From the NCBI GenBank assembly GCA_002238925.1, contig MPNH01000044.1:1-49380 (forward strand): a stretch of 49,380 nucleotides of DNA, read 5' to 3'. The translations under genes were made by a program, and so were the position numbers. A model generated the notes under the pieces. That model did no database searches, was not told where the DNA came from, and was given only the letters and a program-made list of their open reading frames with translations. The DNA comes from Spirochaetaceae bacterium bin103. GTDB taxonomy: Bacteria; Spirochaetota; Spirochaetia; SZUA-6; Bin103. Positions 24,151 through 34,512 of the stretch are shown piece after piece (position 1 is the first letter of the stretch; the number at the start of each line of letters is the position of its first letter).

Positions 24151-26079
24151 GTGAACGTCGAAATACTACGCCCCATCGTCCAAGCCACCTGCCAGGCCAA
24201 GGGCCTCGCCCTGGCGGCCCTACTGGTTCTGCTCGGCCTCGGTCCGGCCGCGCTGGCGCAGGAATACTCCGAGGCGCCGATCCTGGCCGAGCGGGTCGCC
24301 GCGGGCGAGTTGCCCGCCGTCGCCGACCGCCTGCCCGACGAGCCGTTCATCGTTGGCCCGGGCGTGATCGTGCACGCGGAGAACCTGGACTGGGAGCCCG
24401 GCCAGTACGGCGGCACCCTGCACATGGCGCACCCAGGCCCCGACTGGAACCCCGACATCTTTATCATGCTCAACGAGCACCTGCTCATGGCCCCGGGCAT
24501 CAGCGTGGACGGCATCCGCCCCAACGTGCTGAGGGCCTTCGAGGCGAACGAGGACAACACCTTCTTCACGTTCCACCTGCGCAAGGGCCTCAAGTGGTCG
24601 GACGGCATGCCCGTGACCACCAAGGACGTGCGCTTCATGTTTGAAGACGTCTATCACAACGAGGATCTCACGCCGAGCTTCCCGGCCAAGTTCCGCACCG
24701 GCGGGCGGCCCGACGGCGACATCGTGGACCTGCAAATTGTCGACGACTACACCTTCAACATGGCCTTCACGGCGCCCTACGGTTCGCTGCTGAGCGAGCT
24801 CACCATCAAGGGCTGGCAAGGCTACACCGACGTCATGCAGCCGTCGCACCACCTCGAGCAGTTCCACATCGACTACACCTCCCTCGACGACATGCGGGCC
24901 GACCTGGACGCGGCCAACCTCGGAAACGAGTGGGCGCAGCTGTTCACCGCCAAGAACTGCCGCAATTGGGATCTGACCAAGGCCAGCTGCATCGGCTTCC
25001 CGGCCCTCTACCCGTGGGTGCGCGTTGAGGCCAACGAGCCTGGCGTCATGCAGTTCGCCCGCAACCCCTACTACTTCAAGGTCGACACCACCGGCCAGCA
25101 GCTCCCCTACATCGACGAGGTCGTCTCGGTTTTGGTGGAAGACTCCGACATGGTCAACCTCAACGTGCTGACCGGCGACGTCGACCTCCTTCGCGAGGAC
25201 ACCGCCCTGATCAAGCTCCCGCTCTACAAGGAGAACGAGCAGAGCGGCGGCTTCCGGGTCGCGCTGCTCGACAATCACGTCGACCCGACCGCCCTGTGGA
25301 TAAACTACACCTACGACGATCCCGTGTGGCGCGAGGTGGTCGGCAACCTCGAGTTCCGCCGGGCGCTGAACATGAGCATCAACCGTCAGGAGATTATCGA
25401 CAGTATCTACTTCGGTCTGGCGGAGGTCCCACAGCTGGTGCCTGGCGTCTACGACGTCGAGGAGGCCAACCGCATTCTCGACTCGATCGGCATGAACCAG
25501 CGCGACGGCGACGGCTTCCGGCTGAGCCCCAGCGGACAGCCGTTCAGCATCCCCATCGAGACGGCCAACCACGCCCCGGACATCATCCCAGTGTCCGAGC
25601 TGCTGGTGGAGCACATCAAGGAGGTCGACATCCGCGCCACCCTGAACGTCATCGAAAGCTCGCTCGTCTCGCAGCGCGCCACCGCCAACGAACTGCAGGC
25701 GTCCGTGGTGTGGGCGGTGCAGCCGATGTGGCCCAACGGCACTTGGACCGATTACACGCCGACGTCAAGGTGGGGCCCACGGTGGGTAACTTGGTACAAC
25801 ACCTCCGGCGCTGATGGGGAGGAGCCGCCCGAAGCCGTCCAACGCATCTACGAGTTGCAGGAGGGCCGCGTCAGGGCGATCCCCGGCAGCGACGAGGACA
25901 AGGCGCTCTACGCGGAGATCTTCCAGATCCACCACGACAACATCTACATCTTCAACATCGCCGAAAAGGTGCGCTACGCGCTCGTAACCAACGCCGATCT
26001 GGGCAACGTACCTCACGGCGGCCAGGCCATCGGCGGCAACAACAGCGGCGAGCAGTTCTTCTATCGGACGCCGCAATAA
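24151..26079 (+). CDS. ABC transporter substrate-binding protein, family 5 (complete Opp/Dpp operon)
   Basis: This 642-residue SBP_bac_5 protein has a signal peptide (GLALAALLVLLGLGPAALAQ, cleavage near ALA-QE). Hallmarks are GQYGGTLHMA, FHLRKGLKWSDGMPVTTKDV and FRRALNMSINRQEIID. The GTG start at 24151 sits 6 bp behind AAGGAGGA. It resembles the binding protein at 10394-12445 in length and motifs, so the two systems are paralogous. Here the operon is complete: binding protein, two permeases, two ATPases. Ligands may be peptides, given the divergent gamma-glutamyltransferase, or oligosaccharides, as for other GQYGG-type proteins. Confidence 0.92.
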   Translation: MNVEILRPIVQATCQAKGLALAALLVLLGLGPAALAQEYSEAPILAERVAAGELPAVADRLPDEPFIVGPGVIVHAENLDWEPGQYGGTLHMAHPGPDWNPDIFIMLNEHLLMAPGISVDGIRPNVLRAFEANEDNTFFTFHLRKGLKWSDGMPVTTKDVRFMFEDVYHNEDLTPSFPAKFRTGGRPDGDIVDLQIVDDYTFNMAFTAPYGSLLSELTIKGWQGYTDVMQPSHHLEQFHIDYTSLDDMRADLDAANLGNEWAQLFTAKNCRNWDLTKASCIGFPALYPWVRVEANEPGVMQFARNPYYFKVDTTGQQLPYIDEVVSVLVEDSDMVNLNVLTGDVDLLREDTALIKLPLYKENEQSGGFRVALLDNHVDPTALWINYTYDDPVWREVVGNLEFRRALNMSINRQEIIDSIYFGLAEVPQLVPGVYDVEEANRILDSIGMNQRDGDGFRLSPSGQPFSIPIETANHAPDIIPVSELLVEHIKEVDIRATLNVIESSLVSQRATANELQASVVWAVQPMWPNGTWTDYTPTSRWGPRWVTWYNTSGADGEEPPEAVQRIYELQEGRVRAIPGSDEDKALYAEIFQIHHDNIYIFNIAEKVRYALVTNADLGNVPHGGQAIGGNNSGEQFFYRTPQ

Positions 26080-26100
26080 CGCACCCGCTCACCCAACGCC

Positions 26101-26122
26101 TGCCGGGCCCTACCGCCCGGCA
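26101..26122 (+). terminator. Hairpin between binding-protein and permease genes
   Basis: TGCCGGGC (26101-26108) and GCCCGGCA (26115-26122) form a perfect 8-bp stem with loop CCTACC, 21 bp after the binding-protein stop. No T-run follows. It is the third such hairpin after a binding-protein gene that is followed by its permeases in this window. Confidence 0.55.
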
Positions 26123-26152
26123 GGCGGCCCCTGTGCATCCGGGAGACGCTAG

Positions 26153-27151
26153 GTGTTAGAGTTCATCGTTCGCCGGTCCATTACGCTGATCCCCATCCTG
26201 TGGCTGATCTCGATCGTGTCATTCGTGATCATCGAGCTTCCGCCCGGCGACTGGATCGACGTCCGACTCGCGACGCTGCGCGACAGCGGCATCGAGCTCG
26301 ATGACGAGGAGGCCGACCGCCTCGAAGCGATGTACGGCTTCGACCTGCCGGTCCATGAGCGCTACCTGCGCTGGATGAGGGGCATCGTGTTCGACTTCAA
26401 CTTCGGCTGGTCGTTCCAGTGGACACGCCCGGTGAACGACCTGCTCGCCGAGCGCCTTCCGCTGACCCTGCTCATCTCGCTGCTGTCGCTGGTGGTGTCG
26501 TGGCTGATCGCCATCCCCATCGGCATCTACTCCGCTACCCACCAGTATTCGACCCCGGACTATGTCTTCACCTTCTTCGGCTTCCTGGGCCTCGCCATCC
26601 CCGGATTCCTCCTGGCCCTGGTCATGGCCTGGATCCTGTTCCGCTTTTTTGGTTTCTCCTCCAGCGGCCTGTACGACATCTCCTTCGTGGGTGAGCCGAT
26701 GTCATGGCCGAAGTTCGTCAGCATCCTGCAGCACCTGATCCTGCCCCTGCTGATCATCGGCCTGGCCGGCACCGGCGCCACCATCCGGATCATGCGCGGC
26801 AACCTCCTCGACGAGCTGAAGCGCCAGTACGTGGTGACGGCCCGCTCCAAGGGCGTCGCCGAACTCAGGCTGCTGTTCAAGTACCCGGTGAGGCTCGCGA
26901 TGAACCCGGTGCTGAGCACCATCGGCTGGGTGCTGCCCGCCATCTTCTCCGGCGAGGTGCTCGTCTCCCTCGTGCTGGGTCTGCAGACCACCGGCCCGCT
27001 GCTGCTGCGGGCCGTCCTCGCGCAGGACATGTTCCTCGCCGGCAGCATCGTGTTGATCCTGAGCGCCCTCACCGTGATCGGCACGCTGGTCTCGGACATT
27101 TTGCTGGCCTGGCTCGATCCGCGCATCCGCTACGGGGGGACGAGCAGATGA
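26153..27151 (+). CDS. Opp/Dpp-type ABC transporter permease (DppB/OppB-like)
   Basis: This 332-residue inner-membrane permease starts with GTG at 26153 behind GGGAGA. The DppB-type start (FIVRRSITLIPILWLISIVS, then FVIIELPPGDWI), YGFDLPVHERYLRWM and the ATPase-contact loop RIMRGNLLDELKRQYVVTAR are clear. It ends WLDPRIRYGGTSR and overlaps the next permease by 4 bp (ATGA). It is close in sequence to the permease at 9353-10339, fitting duplication of the whole system. Confidence 0.93.
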   Translation: MLEFIVRRSITLIPILWLISIVSFVIIELPPGDWIDVRLATLRDSGIELDDEEADRLEAMYGFDLPVHERYLRWMRGIVFDFNFGWSFQWTRPVNDLLAERLPLTLLISLLSLVVSWLIAIPIGIYSATHQYSTPDYVFTFFGFLGLAIPGFLLALVMAWILFRFFGFSSSGLYDISFVGEPMSWPKFVSILQHLILPLLIIGLAGTGATIRIMRGNLLDELKRQYVVTARSKGVAELRLLFKYPVRLAMNPVLSTIGWVLPAIFSGEVLVSLVLGLQTTGPLLLRAVLAQDMFLAGSIVLILSALTVIGTLVSDILLAWLDPRIRYGGTSR

Positions 27152-28335
27152 GCCTCGGCGATCCCGCGGTCCGGCAATCGAACCTCCCCGGCCCGGACGC
27201 GCCCGCCGAGACCGCCGTCACCTTCGGCGGCGAAGAGGTAGACGAGAGCATCTACTACGCCAGCCAGTGGCAGTTGATCTGGTGGCGCTTCCGCCGCCAC
27301 CGCCTCGCCATCGTCTCTGTAATCCTGCTGGCCCTGATCTACATCCTGTCGATGTTCTCAGGCTTCTTCAGCCCCTACTCGCCCGGCCAGCGCTTCGACC
27401 AGTACCAGCAGGCGCCCCCGATGCGGGTCCGGCTCTTTAACGACGGCCGCTTCATTGGGCCCCATTACTTCGGCCTTGAGCGGGAGCTGGATACCGAGAC
27501 CTTCCGCTACGAGTTCGTCTACGACGACAGCCAGGTCTACCCGCTGAGGCTGTTCGTCCGCGGCGAGCCCTACGAATTCCTGGGGCTCTTCCCGACCGAC
27601 ATCCACTTCTTCGGAACCCCGGGGGAGGCCCCCCCGCCGCTGCTGCTGTTCGGCGCGGACCGGCTCGGCCGCGACATCTTCAGCCGCACCCTCAACGGCG
27701 GCCGCATCTCGCTCTCGATCGGGCTCATCGGGGTGCTGTTGAGCTTCTTCCTTGGCGTCGTCCTGGGTGGCATCTCCGGATACTTCGGCGGTGTGGTCGA
27801 CGAGATCGTCCAGCGCATGGTCGACTTTTTGATCTCGATTCCGCAGCTGCCCCTGTGGATGGCGTTGTCGGCGGCGCTGCCGCGGGACTGGCCGGTGCTG
27901 CGGACCTACTTCGCCATCACCATCATTCTGTCGATCGTCGGCTGGACCAGCCTCGCCCGCGTGGTCCGCGGCAAGCTGCTCTCTCTCCGGGAGGAGGACT
28001 ACGCCCTCGCCGCGCAGGCGGCCGGGGCCGGTAAGCGCCGGATCATCTTCAAGCACCTGCTGCCGGGATTCACCAGCCACTTGATCGTGAGCATCACGCT
28101 GGCCGTGCCCGGCATGATCCTCGCCGAGACCGCCCTCAGCTTCATCGGGCTCGGCATCCAGCCGCCCGCCGTGAGCTGGGGCACGCTGCTGCAGGACGCC
28201 CAAGACATTGTCGCCATCGCGCATCAGCCGTGGCAGTTGATCCCCGCCATCTTCGTGATCGCCACCGTGCTGCTGTTCAACTTCATCGGCGACGGCCTGC
28301 GCGACGCCGCCGACCCCTACTCGGAGGCGAGCTAG
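27148..28335 (+). CDS. Opp/Dpp-type ABC transporter permease (DppC/OppC-like) with large external insertion
   Basis: This 395-residue inner-membrane permease starts with ATG inside the stop overlap of the previous gene. After the first membrane helix it carries a roughly 100-residue extracytoplasmic insertion (about 75-175, including PHYFGLEREL and RLFVRGEPYEFLGLFPTD). It then resumes the normal OppC core with GADRLGRDIFSR and the EAA-type loop EEDYALAAQAAGAGKRRII. It ends NFIGDGLRDAADPYSEAS. The same insertion occurs in the permease at 8230-9363, so it is a subfamily trait that may contact the binding protein. Confidence 0.92.
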   Translation: MSLGDPAVRQSNLPGPDAPAETAVTFGGEEVDESIYYASQWQLIWWRFRRHRLAIVSVILLALIYILSMFSGFFSPYSPGQRFDQYQQAPPMRVRLFNDGRFIGPHYFGLERELDTETFRYEFVYDDSQVYPLRLFVRGEPYEFLGLFPTDIHFFGTPGEAPPPLLLFGADRLGRDIFSRTLNGGRISLSIGLIGVLLSFFLGVVLGGISGYFGGVVDEIVQRMVDFLISIPQLPLWMALSAALPRDWPVLRTYFAITIILSIVGWTSLARVVRGKLLSLREEDYALAAQAAGAGKRRIIFKHLLPGFTSHLIVSITLAVPGMILAETALSFIGLGIQPPAVSWGTLLQDAQDIVAIAHQPWQLIPAIFVIATVLLFNFIGDGLRDAADPYSEAS

Positions 28336-29446
28336 TGCACGACCACAAGGGTGTTGCCCGGCCGCTCGTGGAGGTCAAAGACCTTCAGGTGCACTTCCAT
28401 CTGGTCGAGGGCGTGGTGCGCGCCGTCGACGGGATGAACTTCGAGATCCACCCCGGCAGGACGCTCGGCGTGATCGGCGAGAGTGGCTCGGGCAAGTCCG
28501 TGTCGGCGCAGTCGATCCTCGGCATCGTGCCCTCTCCGCCCGCGAAGCTGGTCGGCGGAGAGATCCTGCTGAACATCGAGGACCAAGAGACCGGCACCGT
28601 GAGCAGCGTCGACCTGACCAAGCTGCCGAAGACCGGGACGGAGTACCGGGGCATCCGCGGCAGGGACATCGGCATGATCTTCCAGGAACCGATGACCTCG
28701 TTCAGCCCGGTGCACACCATCGGCAACCAGATCATGGAGTCGCTGCTGCTGCACACCGATCTCGACAAGAAGGGCGCCCGCGAGCGCGCCGCCGCGCTGC
28801 TCGGCCACGTCGGCATCCCCAACCCGCATCGCAACGTCGACGCCTACCCGCACGAATTCTCGGGCGGCATGCGCCAGCGCGCCATGATCGCCATGGCGCT
28901 GGCGTGCCAGCCCCGGCTGCTCATCGCCGATGAGCCCACCACCGCCCTCGACGTCACCATCGAGGCGCAGATCCTGAACCTCATCCAGGAGCTGCAGCAG
29001 GAGCTGCACATGGCGATTCTCTACATCAGCCACGACCTCGCCGTCGTCGGCGGTTTCGCCGACGAGATCATGGTGATGTACATGGGCATGGTGATGGAGT
29101 ACGCCAGCGCCGACGACATCTTCGACGACCCCAAGCACCCATACACCCAGGCGCTGTGGCGCTCGATCCCCCGCATCGACGGGCCGCTCGAAGCGCTGGT
29201 ACCGATCACCGGCAATGTGCCGAGCCCCTTCGCCGTCCAGCGCGGCTGCCCCTTCTACTCCCGCTGCCCGCAGCGCATCGCCGGCGTCTGCGACGAGAGC
29301 CGGCCACCGGAGGTCGAGGTCGGCCCGAACCACACCGCGCGCTGCTTCCTGTACAGCGAAGACCACCAGGCCGAGAGCGGCGGCGCGACCACGAACGCGG
29401 CCGACCGCAACCAGTCCCTCGCCGGCGAGGGGGGGCCGGAGCGACC

Positions 29447-29450
<4 letters not shown>
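28335..29450 (+). CDS. Opp/Dpp-type ABC transporter ATPase (DppD/OppD-like)
   Basis: This 371-residue ATPase has Walker A GESGSGKS, the signature [15 protein letters not shown], Walker [13 protein letters not shown] and the C-terminal oligopeptide-type Cys motif [15 protein letters not shown]. It starts with GTG overlapping the previous stop by one base (TAGTG), indicating translational coupling. It forms a heterodimer with the next gene product and powers import through the two permeases. It may also serve the ATPase-less sister system at 8230-12445; this is inference. Confidence 0.94.
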
Positions 29451-30526
<1,076 letters not shown>

Positions 30527-30787
30527 TCGGCGACCGGGCATGCCCAAGACGGACTGGGCTCGTCATGGTCCTGGCGCATTTGCTGTGGCTGGCGACCCTC
30601 GGGAGACCGGGAGAACACCCGCGGGGCCACGACGGGTGCAACTTCGCTTCCAGACGCGGCTCACCAGCGAGCATCCATAGCGGCTGCCTTGCGCCGTCGC
30701 AACCAAAGACGCCGGCACGACCCGCCTCCGGGCGGACACAGAGGGAGTCCTGGCTATATTGCACTGCAATCAACAAGGAGACCGAGC

Positions 30788-31924
30788 ATGTCCAGGATCC
30801 GTGAGAACTCGAGAATCGACCCGCGTATCAGGCGGGTATTCGGCGCCTTCCCAGCGCCGGTGAACCCGGGCGATGCGGTGAGCCGGGAGCAGCTTGTCGA
30901 GGAGGCCAACTCCGAGGATGCCGAGGCGATGCGTCAGCGGTGGGATGCATTCCTGGAACGGTGCGATACGGAGGAACTCGCCCCCTCGACGGGGCTGGCC
31001 TTCGCCACTCGGAAGCTGGCCTCGGAGCCCGACGGCAACATCATCAACATGCGGTTCATCCGGCCCGGTGGAAACGAGCCGATTCCGTGCGTGTACTACA
31101 TACACGGCGGCGGGATGCAGTCGGGGTCCTTTCTGCAAGGCAACTACCGCGCCTGGGGCAAGATCATCGCCGCACGCGGCGTGGCAATCGCGATGGTGGA
31201 CTTCCGCAACGCGCTGACGCCGTCCTCCGTGCCGGAGATCGGGCCGTTCCCGACCGGTCTCAATGACTGCGTGTCGGGCTTGAAGTGGGTCGTTGCGAAC
31301 GCCGCCGAACTCGGCATCGATGCGTCCCGCATCATTGTCGCCGGGGACAGCGGCGGCGGAAATCTGACGCTTGCCACGGGTCTCAAGCTGTTGCGCGATG
31401 GCGACATCGGGTTGGTCGGCGGCCTCTACGCACTGTGCCCGTACATCGCCGGCAGGTGGCCGCTCGCCGAGTACCCGTCGTCGACCGAGAACAACGGCAT
31501 CCTGCTGGAACTGCACAACAACCGCGGCGCGATGGCCTACGGCATTGAGGAGTTGGAAGCCGGCAACCCGCTGGCCTGGCCCGGTTTCGCGGCCATCGAA
31601 GACGTGAAGGGCCTGCCAGCGACCGTCATCAGCGTAAACGAGTGCGATCCGCTGCGCGACGAGGGTATTGAATTCTATCGGCTGCTGCTCGCCGCGGGTG
31701 TCCCGGCGCAGTGTCGTCAAGTGATGGGGACGATACACGCCACGGAAATCTTTCCGATTGCCGCGCCCGAGGTGAGCCGCGAGACCGCGCGCAGCATCGC
31801 CGACTTCTGCCGCACCGGCGTCTCCGTTATGGCACCTGTCGAGGCTCGCTACAATTCACCCCTCGGTGCTACACTGGTTACGGACTGCGGGATCGGTCAT
31901 GGCGCTGACGTTCGAGTGGGATGA
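30788..31924 (+). CDS. Alpha/beta hydrolase, HSL-type esterase/lipase
   Basis: This 378-residue hydrolase of the hormone-sensitive-lipase group has the oxyanion motif HGGGM, the nucleophile elbow GDSGGGN, an Asp in NECDPLRDEG and the catalytic His in IHATEIF. It hydrolyses carboxyl esters of small acids. The ATG at 30788 follows AAGGAGACCGAGC; a TATATT at 30755-30760 may be its -10. The last ~33 residues, after the natural-looking end SIADFCRTGV, are low-complexity and run 26 bp into the next gene. This suggests a lost stop codon or a recombined 3' end. Confidence 0.88.
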   Translation: MSRIRENSRIDPRIRRVFGAFPAPVNPGDAVSREQLVEEANSEDAEAMRQRWDAFLERCDTEELAPSTGLAFATRKLASEPDGNIINMRFIRPGGNEPIPCVYYIHGGGMQSGSFLQGNYRAWGKIIAARGVAIAMVDFRNALTPSSVPEIGPFPTGLNDCVSGLKWVVANAAELGIDASRIIVAGDSGGGNLTLATGLKLLRDGDIGLVGGLYALCPYIAGRWPLAEYPSSTENNGILLELHNNRGAMAYGIEELEAGNPLAWPGFAAIEDVKGLPATVISVNECDPLRDEGIEFYRLLLAAGVPAQCRQVMGTIHATEIFPIAAPEVSRETARSIADFCRTGVSVMAPVEARYNSPLGATLVTDCGIGHGADVRVG

Positions 31925-32180
31925 GGCGAAGGCAAGCGCCAACGAGCGTAAACACGGTGTAGGGTTTGAGGAAGCCGCGACGGCGTTCGGCGACGTTCTG
32001 TCGGTGACCGTCACCGACCCGGATCACTCGCGCGATGAGGACCGATTCATCCTTCTGGGTGTAACCGAACGTGATCGGCTTGCGGTCGTGGCGCACACGG
32101 TGCGTGGTGACGCGATTCGTCTGATCAGCGCTCGGCGGGCGACCGCCAAAGAACGGCGAGGATATGAAGAAGGAACCTGA
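31899..32180 (+). CDS. brnT: BrnT-family toxin
   Basis: This 93-residue protein has the BrnT signature: LTFEWDEAKASANERKHGV, FEEAATAFGD, DHSRDEDRFILLG and the C-terminal IRLISARRATAKERRGYEE. BrnT toxins are RelE-fold ribonucleases that inhibit translation. The ATG at 31899 is chosen by alignment to the family start. It overlaps the esterase tail upstream, and its 3' end overlaps the partner gene by 17 bp, the usual coupled arrangement. A TACACT at 31870-31875 could be its -10. Confidence 0.9.
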   Translation: MALTFEWDEAKASANERKHGVGFEEAATAFGDVLSVTVTDPDHSRDEDRFILLGVTERDRLAVVAHTVRGDAIRLISARRATAKERRGYEEGT

Positions 32181-32382
32181 TACCGGACAGATTGACGAGT
32201 TGCGTGAGGAGTACGACTTCTCGGGTGGAGTCCGCGGCAAATATACCGAGCGATATGGCGAGGGTGCGAACATCGTCATCCTCGATCCGGACGTCGCCAA
32301 GGTGTTTCGTGACTCGAAGTCAGTAAACGAAGCCCTCCGTGCACTTGTCGAGGTGGCGAACAAATCGGCAGCGGCTGGGTGA
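32164..32382 (+). CDS. Antitoxin-like partner of BrnT (72 aa, not a canonical BrnA)
   Basis: This short protein contains ELREEYDFSGGVRGKYTERY, then GANIVILDPDVAKVF and SVNEALRALVEVA. This pattern is common in small proteins encoded directly after type II toxins. It lacks the usual BrnA C-terminal ribbon-helix-helix sequence. The middle part may instead be a short strand-helix DNA-binding unit ('VILDPDV...FRDS.SVNEALRAL'). Overlap with the BrnT gene supports the antitoxin role. It is conserved-looking but poorly characterised. Confidence 0.75.
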   Translation: MKKEPDTGQIDELREEYDFSGGVRGKYTERYGEGANIVILDPDVAKVFRDSKSVNEALRALVEVANKSAAAG

Positions 32383-32502
32383 CCTTGCGGCGACTGGCTC
32401 GTCCGCACTGTCGGTGAGGCCATTGCCGACTGACCTGGAGAGCCGCTCGGTTACCCACGCCATCGGTCCGGCGCTGGCAGCCGCTCCATTCACGCCGCGC
32501 GC

Positions 32503-32530
32503 TTGACAACGTGGGGGCGGCTGCTAACGT
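32503..32530 (+). promoter_or_regulatory. Promoter of operon C (consensus -35, extended -10)
   Basis: TTGACA (32503-32508), a 16-bp spacer and TAACGT (32525-32530) preceded by TGC form a promoter with an extended -10. Transcription would start near 32537. This rules out the GTG at 32511 as translation start of the permease and favours the GTG at 32598. Confidence 0.6.
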
Positions 32531-32597
32531 AGGCCGCATCTCGGAGCGGCAATCCGGCGGCACGCCTACACCCGCGGCAGCGATCGAGCGAGCGCCG

Positions 32598-33548
32598 GTG
32601 TCGACCGACACCGGGCGGCGGGACAGCCGCGCGCTGTGGCGCGAGGTCAAGAAGAACCGTGCCCTGCTCTACCTGATCGCGCCGGGCATCCTGTACTTCG
32701 TAATCTTCCACTACCTGCCGATCTACGGCCTGTCGTTCGCGTTCGTCGACTACGCCCCCAAGTATGGCCAGGGGGTGGTGGCCAACTACCTGACCAGCCC
32801 CTGGATCGGTTTCACGCACTTCGTCGACTTTTTCACCGGCCCCAAGTTCTTCCCGCTGCTGCGCAACACCGTGGTGCTCGGCTTCTACTCCGTGCTATTC
32901 GAGTTTCCGGCCGCAATCCTGTTTGCGGTGTGCCTGTACGAAGTGCACAACCTGTTCTACCGCAAATTCGCGCAGACCATCAGCTTCCTGCCCCACTTCA
33001 TCTCCACCGTGTCCGTGGTCGCCATGATGGTGATGCTGTTCTCGCCGAGCGACGGCTACGTGAACTGGCTGCTCAGCAGCATCGGCATCGAACCGATCTA
33101 CTTCATGGCCGAACCGGGCTGGTTCCGGCCGCTGTACGTGGGCTCCGGCATCTGGGCCGGCATCGGCTGGGGGGCGATCGTCTACCTGGCCGCCATGTAC
33201 GGCATTCCCACGTCGCTGTACGAGTCGGCGGCGATCGACGGCGCCACCCGGCTGCAGAACATCGTGCGCATCACCCTGCCATCGATCCTGCCCACCATCA
33301 TGATCCTGCTCATTCTGCGCGTCGGCACCTTCATCAACGTGGGAGTGGAGAAGATCCTGCTGATGTACAACCCGCTCACCTACGAGGTCGCCGACGTCAT
33401 CGGCACCTACGTATACCGGCGCGGGATCGTCAAATTCGACTACTCCTTCGCGACCGCGGTGGGCCTGTTCAACTCGGTGGTCAATCTCCTGCTGCTGGTG
33501 GTCGCCAACTACACGGCGCGCAAGGTGTCGGACGAGAGCCTGTGGTAG
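32598..33548 (+). CDS. Carbohydrate ABC transporter permease, LplB-like (operon C)
   Basis: This inner-membrane permease of about 316 residues has ALLYLIAPGILYFVIFHYLP and GLSFAFVDYAP at the start, and the EAA-type loop YESAAIDGATRLQNIVRITL. The open frame extends upstream to 32511, but that codon lies inside the predicted promoter, so GTG at 32598 is preferred; its ribosome-binding site is weak. It is the first gene of operon C and overlaps the next by 7 bp. Confidence 0.9.
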   Translation: MSTDTGRRDSRALWREVKKNRALLYLIAPGILYFVIFHYLPIYGLSFAFVDYAPKYGQGVVANYLTSPWIGFTHFVDFFTGPKFFPLLRNTVVLGFYSVLFEFPAAILFAVCLYEVHNLFYRKFAQTISFLPHFISTVSVVAMMVMLFSPSDGYVNWLLSSIGIEPIYFMAEPGWFRPLYVGSGIWAGIGWGAIVYLAAMYGIPTSLYESAAIDGATRLQNIVRITLPSILPTIMILLILRVGTFINVGVEKILLMYNPLTYEVADVIGTYVYRRGIVKFDYSFATAVGLFNSVVNLLLLVVANYTARKVSDESLW

Positions 33549-34441
33549 TCGACCGTTCGCTGTCCTCCCGCGCCGTCGGCCTGGCGGTGCACGCGGTGAT
33601 CGTCGTGGTGTTGATCACCACCATCTTCCCGGTGCTCAACATCCTGTCCAACTCGGTCAGCGAGACCTACCACATCATCGCCGGCCACGTGTCGTTCTTC
33701 CCGGTCGGTTTCTCGCTGCGGCACTACTCGATCCTGTTCATGGATCCGATGATCCCGCGCTCGTTCCTGAACTCCGTACTCATTACCCTGCTCGGCACGG
33801 CGGTGAACCTGGCGTTCACGGTGACCATGGCATACCCGCTGGCCAAGCGGCGGCTGCCGTTCCGGCGCTCGTTCATGGTGCTGATCGTGGTGACCATGTT
33901 CTTCAGCGGCGGCCTGATTCCGCGCTTCATGGTGGTGCGCGCGCTCGGCATGTACGACAGCTTCCTGGCGCTTACCGTGCCGATCGCGATCAGTGCCTTC
34001 AACCTGATCGTGATGCGCACCTTTTTCAAGCAGGTGCCGGAAGAGCTGGAGGAGTCGGCGTTCCTGGAGGGCGCCAAGGAGACCACGGTGCTGGTGCGCA
34101 TCGTGATGCCGCTGGCCAAGGCGGGGGTGGCGACCATCGCCCTGTTCTACGCGGTGAGCCACTGGAACGCGTTCTTCGACGCCATGATTTATCTTTACGA
34201 CACCAGGAAATACCCGATGCAATTGGTACTGCGCGACATCGTGATGCGCACCGAGATGGCGCGCCTGTCGTTCCTGCAGGACCAATACGGGCGCAATGAC
34301 CTGATGGAGCAGGAGGCGGTGGCGATCCAGGGCATCAAGTACGGCCTGATCGCGATTACCATGCTGCCGATGCTGATGCTGTACCCGTTCATCCAGCGCT
34401 ACTTCGTTAAAGGCGTGATGATCGGATCTCTGAAGGACTGA
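33542..34441 (+). CDS. Carbohydrate ABC transporter permease, YtcP/LplC-like (operon C)
   Basis: This 299-residue inner-membrane permease has VTMFFSGGLIPRFMVV, the EAA-type loop LEESAFLEGAKETTVLVRIV and the ending IQRYFVKGVMIGSLKD. The GTG start at 33542 overlaps the LplB-like gene by 7 bp, implying coupling. It carries an extra stretch near the C-terminus (MARLSFLQDQYGRNDLMEQE) before the last helix, as in some LplC proteins. A 71-bp gap with a good ribosome-binding site leads to the binding-protein gene. Confidence 0.92.
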   Translation: MVVDRSLSSRAVGLAVHAVIVVVLITTIFPVLNILSNSVSETYHIIAGHVSFFPVGFSLRHYSILFMDPMIPRSFLNSVLITLLGTAVNLAFTVTMAYPLAKRRLPFRRSFMVLIVVTMFFSGGLIPRFMVVRALGMYDSFLALTVPIAISAFNLIVMRTFFKQVPEELEESAFLEGAKETTVLVRIVMPLAKAGVATIALFYAVSHWNAFFDAMIYLYDTRKYPMQLVLRDIVMRTEMARLSFLQDQYGRNDLMEQEAVAIQGIKYGLIAITMLPMLMLYPFIQRYFVKGVMIGSLKD

Positions 34442-34512
34442 CGCGAGGAGAATGGTTTTGGGTGCGCCAGGGCGGCGCACATCGCACTCATTTCACGACA
34501 GGAGGAACACAC

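Noticed and set aside
30527..30787. Short open frames between the importer ATPase and the esterase
   Set aside because: They are arginine/proline-rich, have no ribosome-binding sites and overlap each other in several frames. Nothing is supported here beyond a possible -10 at 30755-30760.
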